Source: Kiloniella laminariae DSM 19542 (lineage in GTDB: Bacteria; Pseudomonadota; Alphaproteobacteria; Kiloniellales; Kiloniellaceae). Taken from it: 48,892 bases of DNA. Position numbers and translations under genes: made by a program. The stretch spans positions 1 to 48,892 of the forward strand of contig NZ_KB893134.1 in the NCBI RefSeq assembly GCF_000374005.1. The letters run 5' to 3'. This document shows, piece by piece, positions 24,492 to 35,051 of the stretch (its first letter is position 1; each line of letters starts with the position of its first letter). The notes under the pieces were generated by a model. That model made no database searches. It saw nothing but the letters and a program-made list of their open reading frames with translations, and was not told the origin of the DNA.

Positions 24492-25559
24492 ATGAAGGTA
24501 CTTGGTATCGAAACCAGCTGCGATGAGACAGCCGCAGCAATTGTCGACAGCGATCACAATATTCTGGCGAACAGGGTGCTTTCCCAGCTTGAAGAACATG
24601 AACCCTATGGGGGCGTGGTACCGGAAATCGCAGCCCGCAGTCACATGGATCATCTCGACCGGTTGATCCGGGAAGCGCTCGATGAGGCCAAACTTGGTTT
24701 CGAAGACCTCGACGGGATTGCCGCAACCGCAGGCCCAGGTTTGATCGGCGGTGTTTTCGTGGGAGTCATGACGGCAAAAGCAATTGCCGCTGCCCGAAAG
24801 TTACCGTTTTTGGCTGTAAACCACCTGGAAGGCCACGCCCTGACAGCCCGCTTGACCGAAGGAGAAGCCGCGGCTTTTCCCTATCTTCTGCTGTTGGTAT
24901 CAGGCGGCCACTGCCAGCTGCTCGCCGTGGAGGATGTCGGTTGTTACAGTAGGCTTGGCGGTACTATTGACGATGCCGTCGGCGAAGCTTTTGACAAGAC
25001 AGCAAAAATGATGGGCCTTCCCTATCCCGGCGGACCTTTGATGGAACAGATTGCCAAGTCAGGAGATGCAACCCGTTTTGATCTCCCTCGTCCAATGAAA
25101 GGGCGGCCAGGCTGTGATTTTTCCTTTTCCGGACTGAAGACTGCAGTGCGCAAAAAAATTCTCGAACTGGCTGGTGCAGATGGCGCAGTCTCCAATCTTA
25201 CAGATCAGGATAGATCAGACCTCGCAGCCTCTTTCCAGGCTGCCGTTGGCGATGTTCTGATTGACCGCTGTGCTCATGCAATGGATTTTTTCGCAGCCAG
25301 ATACGGTCGCCCTGGACCCCTGGTTGTTGCGGGCGGTGTCGCGGCAAATCTCGCCTTGCGCAGCCGTCTTACCGAGCTAACAGACCAGCGACAAACCCGC
25401 CTCCTCGCCCCTCCGGTAAAACTTTGTACAGACAACGGAGTCATGATTGCCTGGGCCGGACTTGAACGGCTGCGGCTGGGTCTGACGGACTCGCTTGATT
25501 TTGCTCCCCGACCCCGCTGGCCACTGGACCAGCTCACGGGTGTAAAGGATCGCACCTGA
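24492..25559 (+). CDS. tsaD: tRNA N6-threonylcarbamoyladenosine transferase TsaD
   Basis: A 355-residue ASKHA-fold metalloprotein that transfers the threonylcarbamoyl group to A37 of ANN-decoding tRNAs, with TsaB and TsaE. Seen: [19 protein letters not shown] at the start, the metal-binding histidines in [33 protein letters not shown] and [13 protein letters not shown]. The frame is open far upstream (to 24318), but homologues begin at [13 protein letters not shown], so ATG 24492 (or 24483) is chosen. Its stop TGA overlaps the gpsA ATG by one base. This gene is near-universal and not part of the accessory content. Confidence 0.94.
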   Translation: MKVLGIETSCDETAAAIVDSDHNILANRVLSQLEEHEPYGGVVPEIAARSHMDHLDRLIREALDEAKLGFEDLDGIAATAGPGLIGGVFVGVMTAKAIAAARKLPFLAVNHLEGHALTARLTEGEAAAFPYLLLLVSGGHCQLLAVEDVGCYSRLGGTIDDAVGEAFDKTAKMMGLPYPGGPLMEQIAKSGDATRFDLPRPMKGRPGCDFSFSGLKTAVRKKILELAGADGAVSNLTDQDRSDLAASFQAAVGDVLIDRCAHAMDFFAARYGRPGPLVVAGGVAANLALRSRLTELTDQRQTRLLAPPVKLCTDNGVMIAWAGLERLRLGLTDSLDFAPRPRWPLDQLTGVKDRT

Positions 25560-26563
25560 TGCCTGACACACACCTTGCTTCTGTTGGCGTTATAGGTTCC
25601 GGTGCCTGGGGAACTGCTCTGGCTGCCGTTGCCGCAAATGCAGGCAACAAAGTGACCATTTGGTCAAGAAATCCCCTAGTTGTCGATGATATCAACAACC
25701 AGCATGAAAACAGTCTCTATCTCAAAGGTGCCGCGCTTGATCCCGCCATTCGCGCCAGCACGAACGCCGAAGATCTAAAAAATGCCGATCTGTTGCTACT
25801 GGTTACCCCTTCCCAGCATCTCCGCTCTGTTATTACCCCGATCAAGTCGTTAATTGGTCCGGATGTTCCTTTGGTACTCTGTGCCAAGGGTGTCGAGATC
25901 AGCAGCGGCCTGCTTATGACCGAGATGCTCCAAGAAATACTTCCCGGGAACCCTCTCGCCGTACTTTCAGGTCCAACCTTTGCCATCGAAGTCGCCCGCG
26001 ACCTGCCGACAGCTGTTACCCTGGCCTGTGCAGATGCTGTTCTGGGGCAAAAGCTGGCCAGCACGCTCGGCAGCCGGGCTTTCAGAATCTATCATTCCAC
26101 CGATCCGGTTGGCGCCGAGATTGGCGGGGCCGTCAAGAACGTTATCGCCATCGCCTGCGGCATCGTTGATGGCCGACAGTTGGGGGATAACGCCCGTGCC
26201 GCCCTTATCACCAGGGGTCTGTCTGAAATCGTGCAGCTTGGCCTTGCCAAGGGAGCCCGCCGGGAAACCCTGATGGGACTGGCAGGTATGGGCGATCTGA
26301 CCCTGACCTGCACAGCAACACAATCGCGCAACTATGCCTTGGGCAAGGCTTTGGGCAGTGGCGAAAAGCTGGCAGACTATCTCAAAGGGCGCATTACCGT
26401 GGCAGAGGGTCTTGGCTCAAGCAAATCCGTTTCGGCCCTTGCCCGAAAACTCCAGATCGACATGCCAATCTGCAATGCCATCTGTGACGTCCTCCATCAC
26501 CAGGTCGACATCGATCAGACCATCGCCGATCTGCTTGCCCGTCCGCAAAAAGCAGAATTCTAA
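25559..26563 (+). CDS. gpsA: Glycerol-3-phosphate dehydrogenase [NAD(P)+]
   Basis: A 334-residue cytoplasmic enzyme reducing dihydroxyacetone phosphate to sn-glycerol-3-phosphate for phospholipid synthesis. Seen: the nucleotide motif IGSGAWGTALAAV, LSGPTFAIEVARD, the catalytic-lysine region GGAVKNVIAIACG and the substrate motif ALITRGLSEI. Translation is coupled to tsaD through the TGATG overlap. The tsaD-gpsA pairing is common in Alphaproteobacteria. Confidence 0.94.
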   Translation: MPDTHLASVGVIGSGAWGTALAAVAANAGNKVTIWSRNPLVVDDINNQHENSLYLKGAALDPAIRASTNAEDLKNADLLLLVTPSQHLRSVITPIKSLIGPDVPLVLCAKGVEISSGLLMTEMLQEILPGNPLAVLSGPTFAIEVARDLPTAVTLACADAVLGQKLASTLGSRAFRIYHSTDPVGAEIGGAVKNVIAIACGIVDGRQLGDNARAALITRGLSEIVQLGLAKGARRETLMGLAGMGDLTLTCTATQSRNYALGKALGSGEKLADYLKGRITVAEGLGSSKSVSALARKLQIDMPICNAICDVLHHQVDIDQTIADLLARPQKAEF

Positions 26564-26608
26564 CCCTTGATTGCCAAAACAGGTGATTGCCACAACAGGA
26601 AAATACCA

Positions 26609-26890
26609 ATGAAATTTATCTTTTCTTGCGTTGATAAAAAAGACCATGCCCACGTCCGTGCTGAAAACCGCCCGGCTCATCTCGAATACCTGGGCAAGTT
26701 CATGGATCGGGTCGTTGTTGCCGGCCCAACCCTTGGCGCAGATGGGGAAAGCATGACCGGAAGCTTGCTGATCCTGGAGTTTGACGACGCTACCGCTGCG
26801 CAGGAATTTGCCGAGAACGATCCTTACAAGCTGGCAGGACTGTTTGCACAGGTCACCATTACCCCCTGGAAACAGGTTTTGCCTAAATAG
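26609..26890 (+). CDS. YciI-like (YCII) domain protein
   Basis: A 93-residue single-domain protein with the YCII ferredoxin-like fold. Conserved features: a His-Asp style polar pair around RPAHLEYL, AGPTLGADGESMTGSLLILE, and the dimer-interface segment ENDPYKLAGLF. The frame is open from 26567, but MKFIFSC (ATG 26609, with AGGAAA upstream) fits homologues. It follows gpsA by 45 bases, in the tsaD-gpsA-yciI-EVE order common in Rhodospirillales-type genomes. Biochemical role of the family is mostly unknown. Confidence 0.86.
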   Translation: MKFIFSCVDKKDHAHVRAENRPAHLEYLGKFMDRVVVAGPTLGADGESMTGSLLILEFDDATAAQEFAENDPYKLAGLFAQVTITPWKQVLPK

Positions 26891-26955
26891 ATCGTAACAA
26901 CTCCCGATTTCCTTCCAGTCAGCCCGTGACAGAGCAGGAGCGATAGACAACAAAG

Positions 26956-26983
26956 TTGTCATAACGATCCCCGATGTTATGCT
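26956..26983 (+). promoter_or_regulatory. Sigma-70-type promoter for the EVE-domain gene
   Basis: TTGTCA (26956-26961) and TATGCT (26978-26983) are spaced by 16 bases and lie 29 bases before the ATG at 27013. A small hairpin, GACAAC-AAA-GTTGTC (26946-26960), overlaps the -35 element. Prediction from sequence only. Confidence 0.4.
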
Positions 26984-27012
26984 GGCGCTGGTTGGAAACA
27001 GGGAGAGGCTTT

Positions 27013-27432
27013 ATGGCATACTGGCTGATCAAAACCGAACCAGGCAGCTGGTCCTGGCAGGACCAGGTCGAAAAAGGAAACGAGCACTGGAACGGCGTGC
27101 GCAACTACCAGGCTTCAAATTACATGAAGGCCATGAAGGTGGGGGATCGCGCCTTTTTTTATCACTCCGTGAAGGAGAAAAGCATCGTAGGAATCGTTGA
27201 AATTTCCCGCGAATACTATCCGGATCATACAGATGAGAGCGGCCGTTTTGGCATGGTCGATGTTCGGACTGTCAAAGCCCTGAACAGACCAGTAAGCCTT
27301 GCAGAAATCAAAGAAGAAAAAGACCTTCAGGAAATGGCTTTGTTAAAACAGTCCCGGCTTTCGGTAATGCCTGTTACCAAAGCTGAATGGCAGACCATTT
27401 GCAAAATAGGGCAGACATCACCGGAAGTATAG
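27013..27432 (+). CDS. EVE-domain protein (DUF55, YTH-like fold)
   Basis: A 139-residue single-domain protein with the PUA-like EVE fold that recognises modified bases. Seen: MAYWLIKTEPGSWSW at the start, WNGVRNYQASNYMKAMKVGD and AFFYHSVKEKSIVGIVEI, the aromatic-cage region of the family. GGGAGAGG precedes ATG 27013; the longer frame from 26974 is not supported. Gene neighbourhood with gpsA and yciI is conserved in Alphaproteobacteria. Exact ligand unknown for the housekeeping members. Confidence 0.9.
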   Translation: MAYWLIKTEPGSWSWQDQVEKGNEHWNGVRNYQASNYMKAMKVGDRAFFYHSVKEKSIVGIVEISREYYPDHTDESGRFGMVDVRTVKALNRPVSLAEIKEEKDLQEMALLKQSRLSVMPVTKAEWQTICKIGQTSPEV

Positions 27433-27486
27433 CCAAATACTCCGGGAATACCTAAATCCATCCGAGGGAAAAAATACCGAATATTT

Positions 27487-27957
27487 CTATTTTTTCCCGC
27501 CTTCGGACAAAACCTTTTCAACAGCCTGGTTCAGAGCAGATGTCAAGCTCTTGCCAACAGCACCACCACTGCCTTTAATTCTCTGCGAGATGATGATCCG
27601 CATGGCATCAACATGCGCTTCAATCAAATCCAGCCGCTGACAGGCCGCAACCATATCTTTCTGGATCAGTTTACACAGGGATTTACCTGTTTCCGTCAGC
27701 AGGGGAAAGTTAAAGGTCCCCGCCTGACCTTTGATGTCATGGCTGATCCCCTGTATTTCATCAATCAGGGCTTCCGGAGCCGGACTGCTTTCGCGGGCCT
27801 TTTCCAACAACTTCGAGATTTTCTCCACATCTTCGGCAACCCAGACCTCGTATTCCTGCTCCATTCCCTGCAGAGCAGATTCGGCTGAAGCCACAATATC
27901 TTCGAGATCAGGCCCCCCCCGTGTCGGTACTTTGGATTTGAGATTGTTCGTCGGCAT
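27487..27957 (-). CDS. Stand-alone Hpt (histidine phosphotransfer) protein
   Basis: A 156-residue mostly helical cytoplasmic protein with an Hpt signature, ISHDIKGQAGTFNFPLL, placing the phospho-accepting histidine at about residue 73. No kinase or receiver domain is attached. The start is ATG 27957 or GTG 27975; neither ribosome site is strong. It diverges from the EAL-domain gene downstream (start 28277), so the two may belong to one signalling circuit. The partner kinase is not in the window. Confidence 0.78.
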   Translation of the reverse strand: MPTNNLKSKVPTRGGPDLEDIVASAESALQGMEQEYEVWVAEDVEKISKLLEKARESSPAPEALIDEIQGISHDIKGQAGTFNFPLLTETGKSLCKLIQKDMVAACQRLDLIEAHVDAMRIIISQRIKGSGGAVGKSLTSALNQAVEKVLSEGGKK

Positions 27958-28276
27958 ATGCACGTTCGCTTCCACTTATCGACACTTGATCAACGTCCTT
28001 GGCCTATCATAACACATTTGGAACCAAGAAGGCTTTCCTGCAGTTTAAAGCAAAATTCTTAACCAAGTAACAACAGGAGAAAACAGAATAAGCTGTTAAT
28101 TTTAAATATAAAAAATAGGAAATACTCGGATTTGTTTCTTTTGAATTTCATTTATTTTCTATTAACTCCTGCTCTCTAGAATAGGACTTTGAGTAATGAT
28201 CCCTGTGCCTGCATTTGTTATCTCCAGATATGCCCCAAGGTAACAGCATGGATCAGTGAAGCCAGTCGGAGCATCC

Positions 28277-29935
28277 ATGAGTGAAAACGAGGTAATCGCT
28301 TCTCTACGCCAGGCCCGTGACCGTTTCCTGGCTTTTGCTTTCTGCCGCGCAGATTTGCTGATTGAACTTTCCGATACCCACAAAATTGTCTTTATCAGCG
28401 GGGCGACCCAGAGTCTCTTTGGTCGCACAGTAGACGAATTGACAGGCATGTCATTATTTGACCTCGTTGTTCGCCAGGAACTTCCTGTGCTAGAGCAGCT
28501 GCTCAATGGCATGATTGGTGGAAACCGTCCCGATCCCATAAATATCCGTTTTGTTAAAAAATCAGAAGGTCCGCGGGACCTTTCAATCACTGGATATTAT
28601 GTCGAAGATCTGGAAAAGCACTTTTTTCTGTCCTGCAAAATTCCTTCCCCTCATGCGATAGAAGCCCCACAGGTTCACGACAGAATCAGTTTTGGCCAAG
28701 CTGTGATTGAGCATCAGAAAAGCAATCCAGAAGACAAACTGACCTTTATCGAGCTGGAAAATTATGATGAATTTGCCAAACGTTTAACCAAAGAAACCAG
28801 ATCCGAGCTTAGCGAAACCATTAACAGTTATCTTCGCGCCAGCTCTTCAGAAGCCAACTCGGCAGCGTCTTTTGGCAATGGACGCTATGGATTGATCAGT
28901 CGCCCGGATCTGGACATCGAGCACCTCAGCAACGAAATCACCCGTCAGGTTCAAGCCGCAGATCCCGCAGGGGTTGGTCTCAAAATTGAAAAAGCCAGCA
29001 TCGCCCTTGCAGACAGCGGTATTTCTGGCGGGAATGCCGCCCAGGCTTTAAGCTTTATGATCCAGCAATTTGCCCAGGACCATAATCAGGCTTTTAGTCT
29101 GGAAGAGCTGGCTCATTCCTTGCCAGAGATTCTCGTCCGGATACAAAAGACCGCAACACGGATCAAGAACGTGATCAATGGTGCTGATTTCATGATTGTT
29201 TTCCAGCCAATTATTGATCTGAAGACTCGTGCAATTCACCACTACGAAGTTCTCGCACGTATTAATGACGAAACAGGATCCCCCCAGGATTTCATCAGAT
29301 CTGCCGAAGATCTTAACCTGATCAAGGGGTTTGATCTTGCTGTCTGCCGTAAAGCAATCAAGTGGCTGGAAAATAACCCAAGTAAAAATTTCAGACGACA
29401 GCTGGCCGTCAACCTTTCTGCCGCCTCCATCGGAGAACAGGATTTCATTGAAAAGCTGATCCCGATGCTTGCGCCCTTCAAAGATACCCCTGAAAAACTA
29501 TTATTCGAAATTACGGAATCCACCAAGATTCCCGACCCGATACTGGCCAATCAATCCATGCAGACCTTGCGCAAGCTCGGCCATAAGGTCTGCCTGGATG
29601 ATTTTGGTGTTGGCGAGGCTTCCTTGCAATATCTTCGAATGTTCCAGATTGATGTTCTCAAAATTGACGGCAGTTATGTCAGGGAAGCCTTGGATGATAC
29701 GACTTCGACTCACATCCTTTCCTCCATTGCGGACCTTTGTAAAAAGCTGAATATCAGAACTGTTGCGGAAATGGTCGAGGATGAAGCCACAACCAACATG
29801 CTGATTGACTGTTCTATCGATTTGGGACAGGGCTATTACTTTGGCCGTCCCTGTAATGACATAACGATATTTGAAGAGCCGGATAAACCAAAAGTCGTTG
29901 TTCGCCGCGGCCAGAGCTCAGAAACATGGTCCTGA
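28277..29935 (+). CDS. PAS / degenerate-GGDEF / EAL-domain c-di-GMP signalling protein
   Basis: A 552-residue cytoplasmic protein without membrane segments. Order: PAS-like sensor domain at about 15-125; a central GGDEF-like domain at about 145-275 whose active-site loop reads FGNGRYGLI, so cyclase activity is not expected; and a C-terminal EAL domain from about 300. The EAL signature is YEVLAR (glutamate near 324), followed by LLFEITEST, CLDDFGVGEASLQYL, VLKIDGSYV and TVAEMVED, so most catalytic residues of a phosphodiesterase are kept. ATG 28277 has GGAG five bases upstream; GTG 28256 is less likely. Regulation through the PAS input is inferred. Confidence 0.83.
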   Translation: MSENEVIASLRQARDRFLAFAFCRADLLIELSDTHKIVFISGATQSLFGRTVDELTGMSLFDLVVRQELPVLEQLLNGMIGGNRPDPINIRFVKKSEGPRDLSITGYYVEDLEKHFFLSCKIPSPHAIEAPQVHDRISFGQAVIEHQKSNPEDKLTFIELENYDEFAKRLTKETRSELSETINSYLRASSSEANSAASFGNGRYGLISRPDLDIEHLSNEITRQVQAADPAGVGLKIEKASIALADSGISGGNAAQALSFMIQQFAQDHNQAFSLEELAHSLPEILVRIQKTATRIKNVINGADFMIVFQPIIDLKTRAIHHYEVLARINDETGSPQDFIRSAEDLNLIKGFDLAVCRKAIKWLENNPSKNFRRQLAVNLSAASIGEQDFIEKLIPMLAPFKDTPEKLLFEITESTKIPDPILANQSMQTLRKLGHKVCLDDFGVGEASLQYLRMFQIDVLKIDGSYVREALDDTTSTHILSSIADLCKKLNIRTVAEMVEDEATTNMLIDCSIDLGQGYYFGRPCNDITIFEEPDKPKVVVRRGQSSETWS

Positions 29936-30161
29936 GACATTAAACTCATATCACCTGGCCAAATTTCAAAATATTTCAGAACCTTAGAATAAAGATATTG
30001 CTGCATTGCGGTATAATTTTTCATTATCAGACCAATAACTTATCGAAAATTTCCAGATAGATCTTGAGAAAGCATCTTTTTGCGTAAATAATCCCTGCGA
30101 AGAAAAACTCGCCGCTCAAAGAAGTGGCGCAACAATAAATAAAAATAAGGGAGACCGAAGC

Positions 30162-32102
<1,941 letters not shown>

Positions 32103-32114
32103 ACTACAAAACAG

Positions 32115-32153
32115 AAAAGAGGCAAAGCAGCATCAGTCCGCTTTGCCTCTTTT
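32115..32153. terminator. Bidirectional terminator between acs and a LysR gene
   Basis: A perfect 14-bp stem, AAAAGAGGCAAAGC (32115-32128) with GCTTTGCCTCTTTT (32140-32153), encloses an 11-base loop. The A/T-rich feet give a T-run on either strand. It serves acs from the left and the convergent LysR gene from the right. Confidence 0.8.
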
Positions 32154-32175
32154 ACTTTTCTATCCAAATCTTAAA

Positions 32176-33051
32176 TCAATTCCATTTCTGCTTCAGGAAA
32201 TCCAGAAAAACCCTGAGCTTTAGCGGTACGTAATCCAGCTGCTGGTAATAGGCCCACATCTCGAAGGGGGCGCTGGAAAGCTCCTGCAGGACAGGGGCCA
32301 ATTCTCCTCGCGCCAACTCCTTTTCGATAATTAGGGCCGGGATATAGGCAATCCCCTGACCATCGACCGCAGCGGCAATAATAGCGTCAGTATTGTCACT
32401 TCTCAGTTTCCCTTCGACCATCACTGGAGCATGCCCCGGAAACTGCCACTCCGTTCTCCCTTTCCCCACCCCATAACAGAGGCATTGATGTGCAGACAGA
32501 TCTGAAAGGAGTCCGGGCTCTCCCCGCTCAGCCAGATAGCTTGGAGCAGCAAAAAGGAAATTATGATATCGGCATATCCGCGCACCGACAAACGCCCCCG
32601 AATCAAAGCCAGATATCCAACGTGCCAAGGATACATCAACCTGAGACAGGGGCAGCTTGTCATAATTGACAGCCTGCAGTTCGGTTTCAATATCTGGATA
32701 ACGGCGCATAAACTCACCGATAGCAGGTACCAAAAACCGGTTTAAGAGAGGTGCCGGAGCCGCAATTGTCAATTTCCCACGCGGGGTCTGCCCAAGACTG
32801 GCTGTCTCTTCCAGCAGGGTTTGCCATTCTCCTCCCAGAAACCGCATCCTGTTGTAAAAATGCTCCCCGGCTTCTGTTAGTGAAATCCGGCGTGTGGTTC
32901 GTCGCAACAGCTGAACTCCGAGCAGGTTCTCAAGTTCGGCAAGCCGCTTACTGACCACTGAAGGGCTGACATGCAACGCCCTCGCAGCTCCTGCCATGGT
33001 TCCCTGCTCCACAACCAACCGAAGCATCAGACCACGATCAAAATCATCCAT
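32176..33051 (-). CDS. LysR-family transcriptional regulator
   Basis: A 291-residue regulator. The N-terminal winged helix-turn-helix covers about residues 1-60 (GTMAGAARALHVSPSVVSKRL, kept here only as GAARALHVSPSVVSKRL). A periplasmic-binding-like effector domain follows from about 88. ATG 33051 has GGAAA upstream; the longer frame from 33093 lacks a site. It diverges from a small ABM-domain gene 108 bases away, which it probably controls, the usual LysR arrangement. Effector unknown. Confidence 0.85.
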   Translation of the reverse strand: MDDFDRGLMLRLVVEQGTMAGAARALHVSPSVVSKRLAELENLLGVQLLRRTTRRISLTEAGEHFYNRMRFLGGEWQTLLEETASLGQTPRGKLTIAAPAPLLNRFLVPAIGEFMRRYPDIETELQAVNYDKLPLSQVDVSLARWISGFDSGAFVGARICRYHNFLFAAPSYLAERGEPGLLSDLSAHQCLCYGVGKGRTEWQFPGHAPVMVEGKLRSDNTDAIIAAAVDGQGIAYIPALIIEKELARGELAPVLQELSSAPFEMWAYYQQLDYVPLKLRVFLDFLKQKWN

Positions 33052-33159
33052 ATTATTTCCATTACAAGAACATTCACTTCGAAAATACAGCAATTGTTTT
33101 CATTTTATCCAGCAATAAAGTGGTATCTGCTTTAAACAATATCGAACAAGGAAGTTGAA

Positions 33160-33477
33160 ATGTATGTAATTGAAACTGTCAGCTGGAACGCAAAGCCGGG
33201 TGTAATGGATCAACAAATGATCAAAGCTGTCGGTGTAATGGTCCCGGATTTGGTGCAGTTACCAGGCTTCCTGCACCAAAGTCTGGTCAAAACGTCACAG
33301 GGAAAATGGATTGGCATTTACTATTGGGATACCGAAGCCAATGCTCATGCCTCCAATGATCTCATGGCAGGCAAGGCCTCTCTGAAACAGCTCGTTTCCC
33401 TCACTGAGATGGAGAGCCTCGCAATAGAAGTCATGACACCGCTTCAGGAATCCACGCCCCTCATAATCACAGGATAA
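33160..33477 (+). CDS. Small ABM-like (dimeric alpha-beta barrel) protein
   Basis: A 105-residue protein resembling antibiotic-biosynthesis monooxygenase or heme-degrading-type dimeric barrels: MYVIETVSWNAKPGVMDQ, then PGFLHQSLVKT and WIGIYYWDTEANAHAS. AAGGAA lies six bases before ATG 33160. Likely controlled by the divergent LysR protein. The catalytic role is uncertain because the fold covers many functions; a quinol oxygenase or stress role is only a family-level guess. Confidence 0.65.
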   Translation: MYVIETVSWNAKPGVMDQQMIKAVGVMVPDLVQLPGFLHQSLVKTSQGKWIGIYYWDTEANAHASNDLMAGKASLKQLVSLTEMESLAIEVMTPLQESTPLIITG

Positions 33478-33549
33478 CCCGTAGAGAAGAGGAAGGGCTT
33501 AGGGGCCTACTCCACCTGTGTTATCAAAACATCCAGCACAGCAGCGCCT

Positions 33550-34470
33550 CTAGACCAATCCTTCGTAAATCTTTCGCTCCGGGTCAACCGCGGCGCGCTC
33601 GTCTCGCTGTAAAGCCTTCCAGATCTGAAACAGGGCATCCGAAAGGCTGGTTTCACCGGCCAAAGGTATCGCCTGTGGATCGGCGCAAACCAGGCCGCTG
33701 TTCAATCCCTGATAATAAATGATCCATTGCTGTGCTGTTTCTGCGGACAGACCCTGATCCTGAAAAATCTGGGACCACTGGTCTTCGGGAAGAGAAATCG
33801 CAGCAATATGTTTGCTCAGAACATTGCGAACCGCTTCTGAAATATCGTCAAGGTTGAAAGCCCGGGGACCGTGTAATTCCAGCAACTGCTGCCCGGCTGC
33901 CGGGTCAAGGAGCGCGGACAGCAACAAGGACACCACATCCCTGTTTGCCACCATTGGGAAAGCGGGGCCATCAGCCAGGAAAACAGGAAACACCGAATGG
34001 CTTTTTGCCATTGTCAGGGCGGGCGCCAGGTTTTCCATCAGGAACGCGATCCTCAGCACCATCAGATCTCTGCAGCGGTCCATGAGTTTCTTTTCGACAT
34101 CAGAGAAAAAATCGGCCCAACCTGTGGCTTCTCCTGCACCCATGGCAGAAAGGAGTATCACTTCGGGTTTTTCCGGCACATCATCCAGAGCTTCAAACAG
34201 AGCCTTGCAATAGTTTTCCCGGTACGTAAAGGAGCCATCATCCCGGCTGAAGGGAGGTAATATAAGCAATAGCCGCTGGACACCATCCAGTGCCTTTATC
34301 CAGCTCGCTTTATGTGCGGGATCTCCTTCGTTTACCTCTGCTCCCCGCCCACGCCAGAGATCTCGACAGCTCGCATCCGCCGTCAGAATTCTGACCAATT
34401 GGCCTTGCCCGACCAGCTGTTCGGTTACAGAGCGGCCTATCGGGCCTGCAGCATCAGCAATGAGGTACAT
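33550..34470 (-). CDS. NmrA-like NAD(P)-binding protein
   Basis: A 306-residue atypical short-chain dehydrogenase of the NmrA/QorB type. The N-terminal Rossmann motif is reduced (MYLIADAAGPIGRSVTEQL in place of GATGxxG). Further family marks are VQRLLLILPPFS, VILLSAMGAGEA, VLRIAFLMENL and FPMVANRDVVSLL. ATG 34470 has AGGA upstream. It diverges from an HxlR regulator across a 227-bp gap with a tandem repeat, a pairing often seen for quinone-reductase-like or redox-sensing proteins. Enzymatic activity is uncertain given the altered glycine motif. Confidence 0.75.
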   Translation of the reverse strand: MYLIADAAGPIGRSVTEQLVGQGQLVRILTADASCRDLWRGRGAEVNEGDPAHKASWIKALDGVQRLLLILPPFSRDDGSFTYRENYCKALFEALDDVPEKPEVILLSAMGAGEATGWADFFSDVEKKLMDRCRDLMVLRIAFLMENLAPALTMAKSHSVFPVFLADGPAFPMVANRDVVSLLLSALLDPAAGQQLLELHGPRAFNLDDISEAVRNVLSKHIAAISLPEDQWSQIFQDQGLSAETAQQWIIYYQGLNSGLVCADPQAIPLAGETSLSDALFQIWKALQRDERAAVDPERKIYEGLV

Positions 34471-34553
34471 CCAAATTTTCCTTACAACAATTCGCTCCCT
34501 TTATCTCTCTCTCAACAGCTGGGGACAAGCTGCAAAAAAGCCGCAGCCCACAG

Positions 34554-34613
34554 AAATCGGCAAAGGAGAAATCGGAAAAGGAGAAACCGGAAAAGGAGAA
34601 ATCGGAAAACCGG
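34554..34613. repeat. 15-bp tandem repeat (four units) in the NmrA/HxlR divergent region
   Basis: Units start at 34554, 34569, 34584 and 34599. The consensus is AAATCGGAAAAGGAG, with one or two substitutions per unit and a degraded last unit. The array ends 21 bases before the -35 box of the hxlR promoter. A period of 15 keeps reading frame, but no supported gene runs through it. Length may vary by slippage. Confidence 0.85.
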
Positions 34614-34634
34614 GGAAACTCTGTTGCTTTATTT

Positions 34635-34663
34635 TTGAAAGGGGCTCTGTGATAGACTATGAC
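34635..34663 (+). promoter_or_regulatory. Sigma-70-type promoter for hxlR
   Basis: TTGAAA (34635-34640) and TATGAC (34658-34663) are separated by 17 bases, 34 bases before the ATG at 34698. The 15-bp tandem array lies immediately upstream. Confidence 0.5.
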
Positions 34664-34697
34664 ATCAGGATTAATACCGCTCTGCTAAAGGTCAGTC

Positions 34698-35045
34698 ATG
34701 CGCTCCAGTTGTCCCATTTCCCGGTCACTTGATATTCTTGGCGACAGGTGGACCTTGCTTGTCATTCGCGACTTGATGTTTTTCGGCAAAAACCAATATG
34801 GGGAATTCCTGGCCTCGCCAGAAGGAATTTCCACCAACATCCTTGCAGATCGACTGAAAAAGCTGGAGCAGGTCGGCATCATCAGCAAAGAAGCCTATCA
34901 GCATAACCCGGTTAGATATACCTACTCCCTGACCTCGAAAGGCAAGGATTTACAACCTGCTCTTGCTGCTCTCTTTAGTTGGGGGCTTGAGCATGTGGAA
35001 AATTCCATCCCGCCAGACCAATCCCTTCTTAAACTGCAGGATTGA
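34698..35045 (+). CDS. HxlR-family transcriptional regulator
   Basis: A 115-residue winged-helix regulator of normal HxlR length. Seen: CPISRSLDILGDRWTLLVIR at the N-terminus, with the conserved cysteine (residue 5) that can sense thiol-reactive or aldehyde stress in several HxlR proteins, then ISTNILADRLKKLEQVGII and RYTYSLTSKGKDL. AAAGG precedes ATG 34698. It probably controls the divergent NmrA-like gene and itself. Confidence 0.88.
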   Translation: MRSSCPISRSLDILGDRWTLLVIRDLMFFGKNQYGEFLASPEGISTNILADRLKKLEQVGIISKEAYQHNPVRYTYSLTSKGKDLQPALAALFSWGLEHVENSIPPDQSLLKLQD

Positions 35046-35051
35046 TCCCCT

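Noticed and set aside
27466-27498. Inverted repeat GGGAAAAAATA / TATTTTTTCCC as a terminator between the EVE and Hpt genes
   Set aside because: The GC part is at the base of the stem, the T-run is within the stem, no U-tract follows, and the right arm overlaps the Hpt stop codon.
34460-34732. Plus-strand frame across the 15-bp repeats, encoding EIGKG-type peptide repeats
   Set aside because: It starts near the NmrA-like start, runs over the hxlR promoter and ATG, and has no ribosome site or family. The repeat period being a multiple of three explains the open frame.
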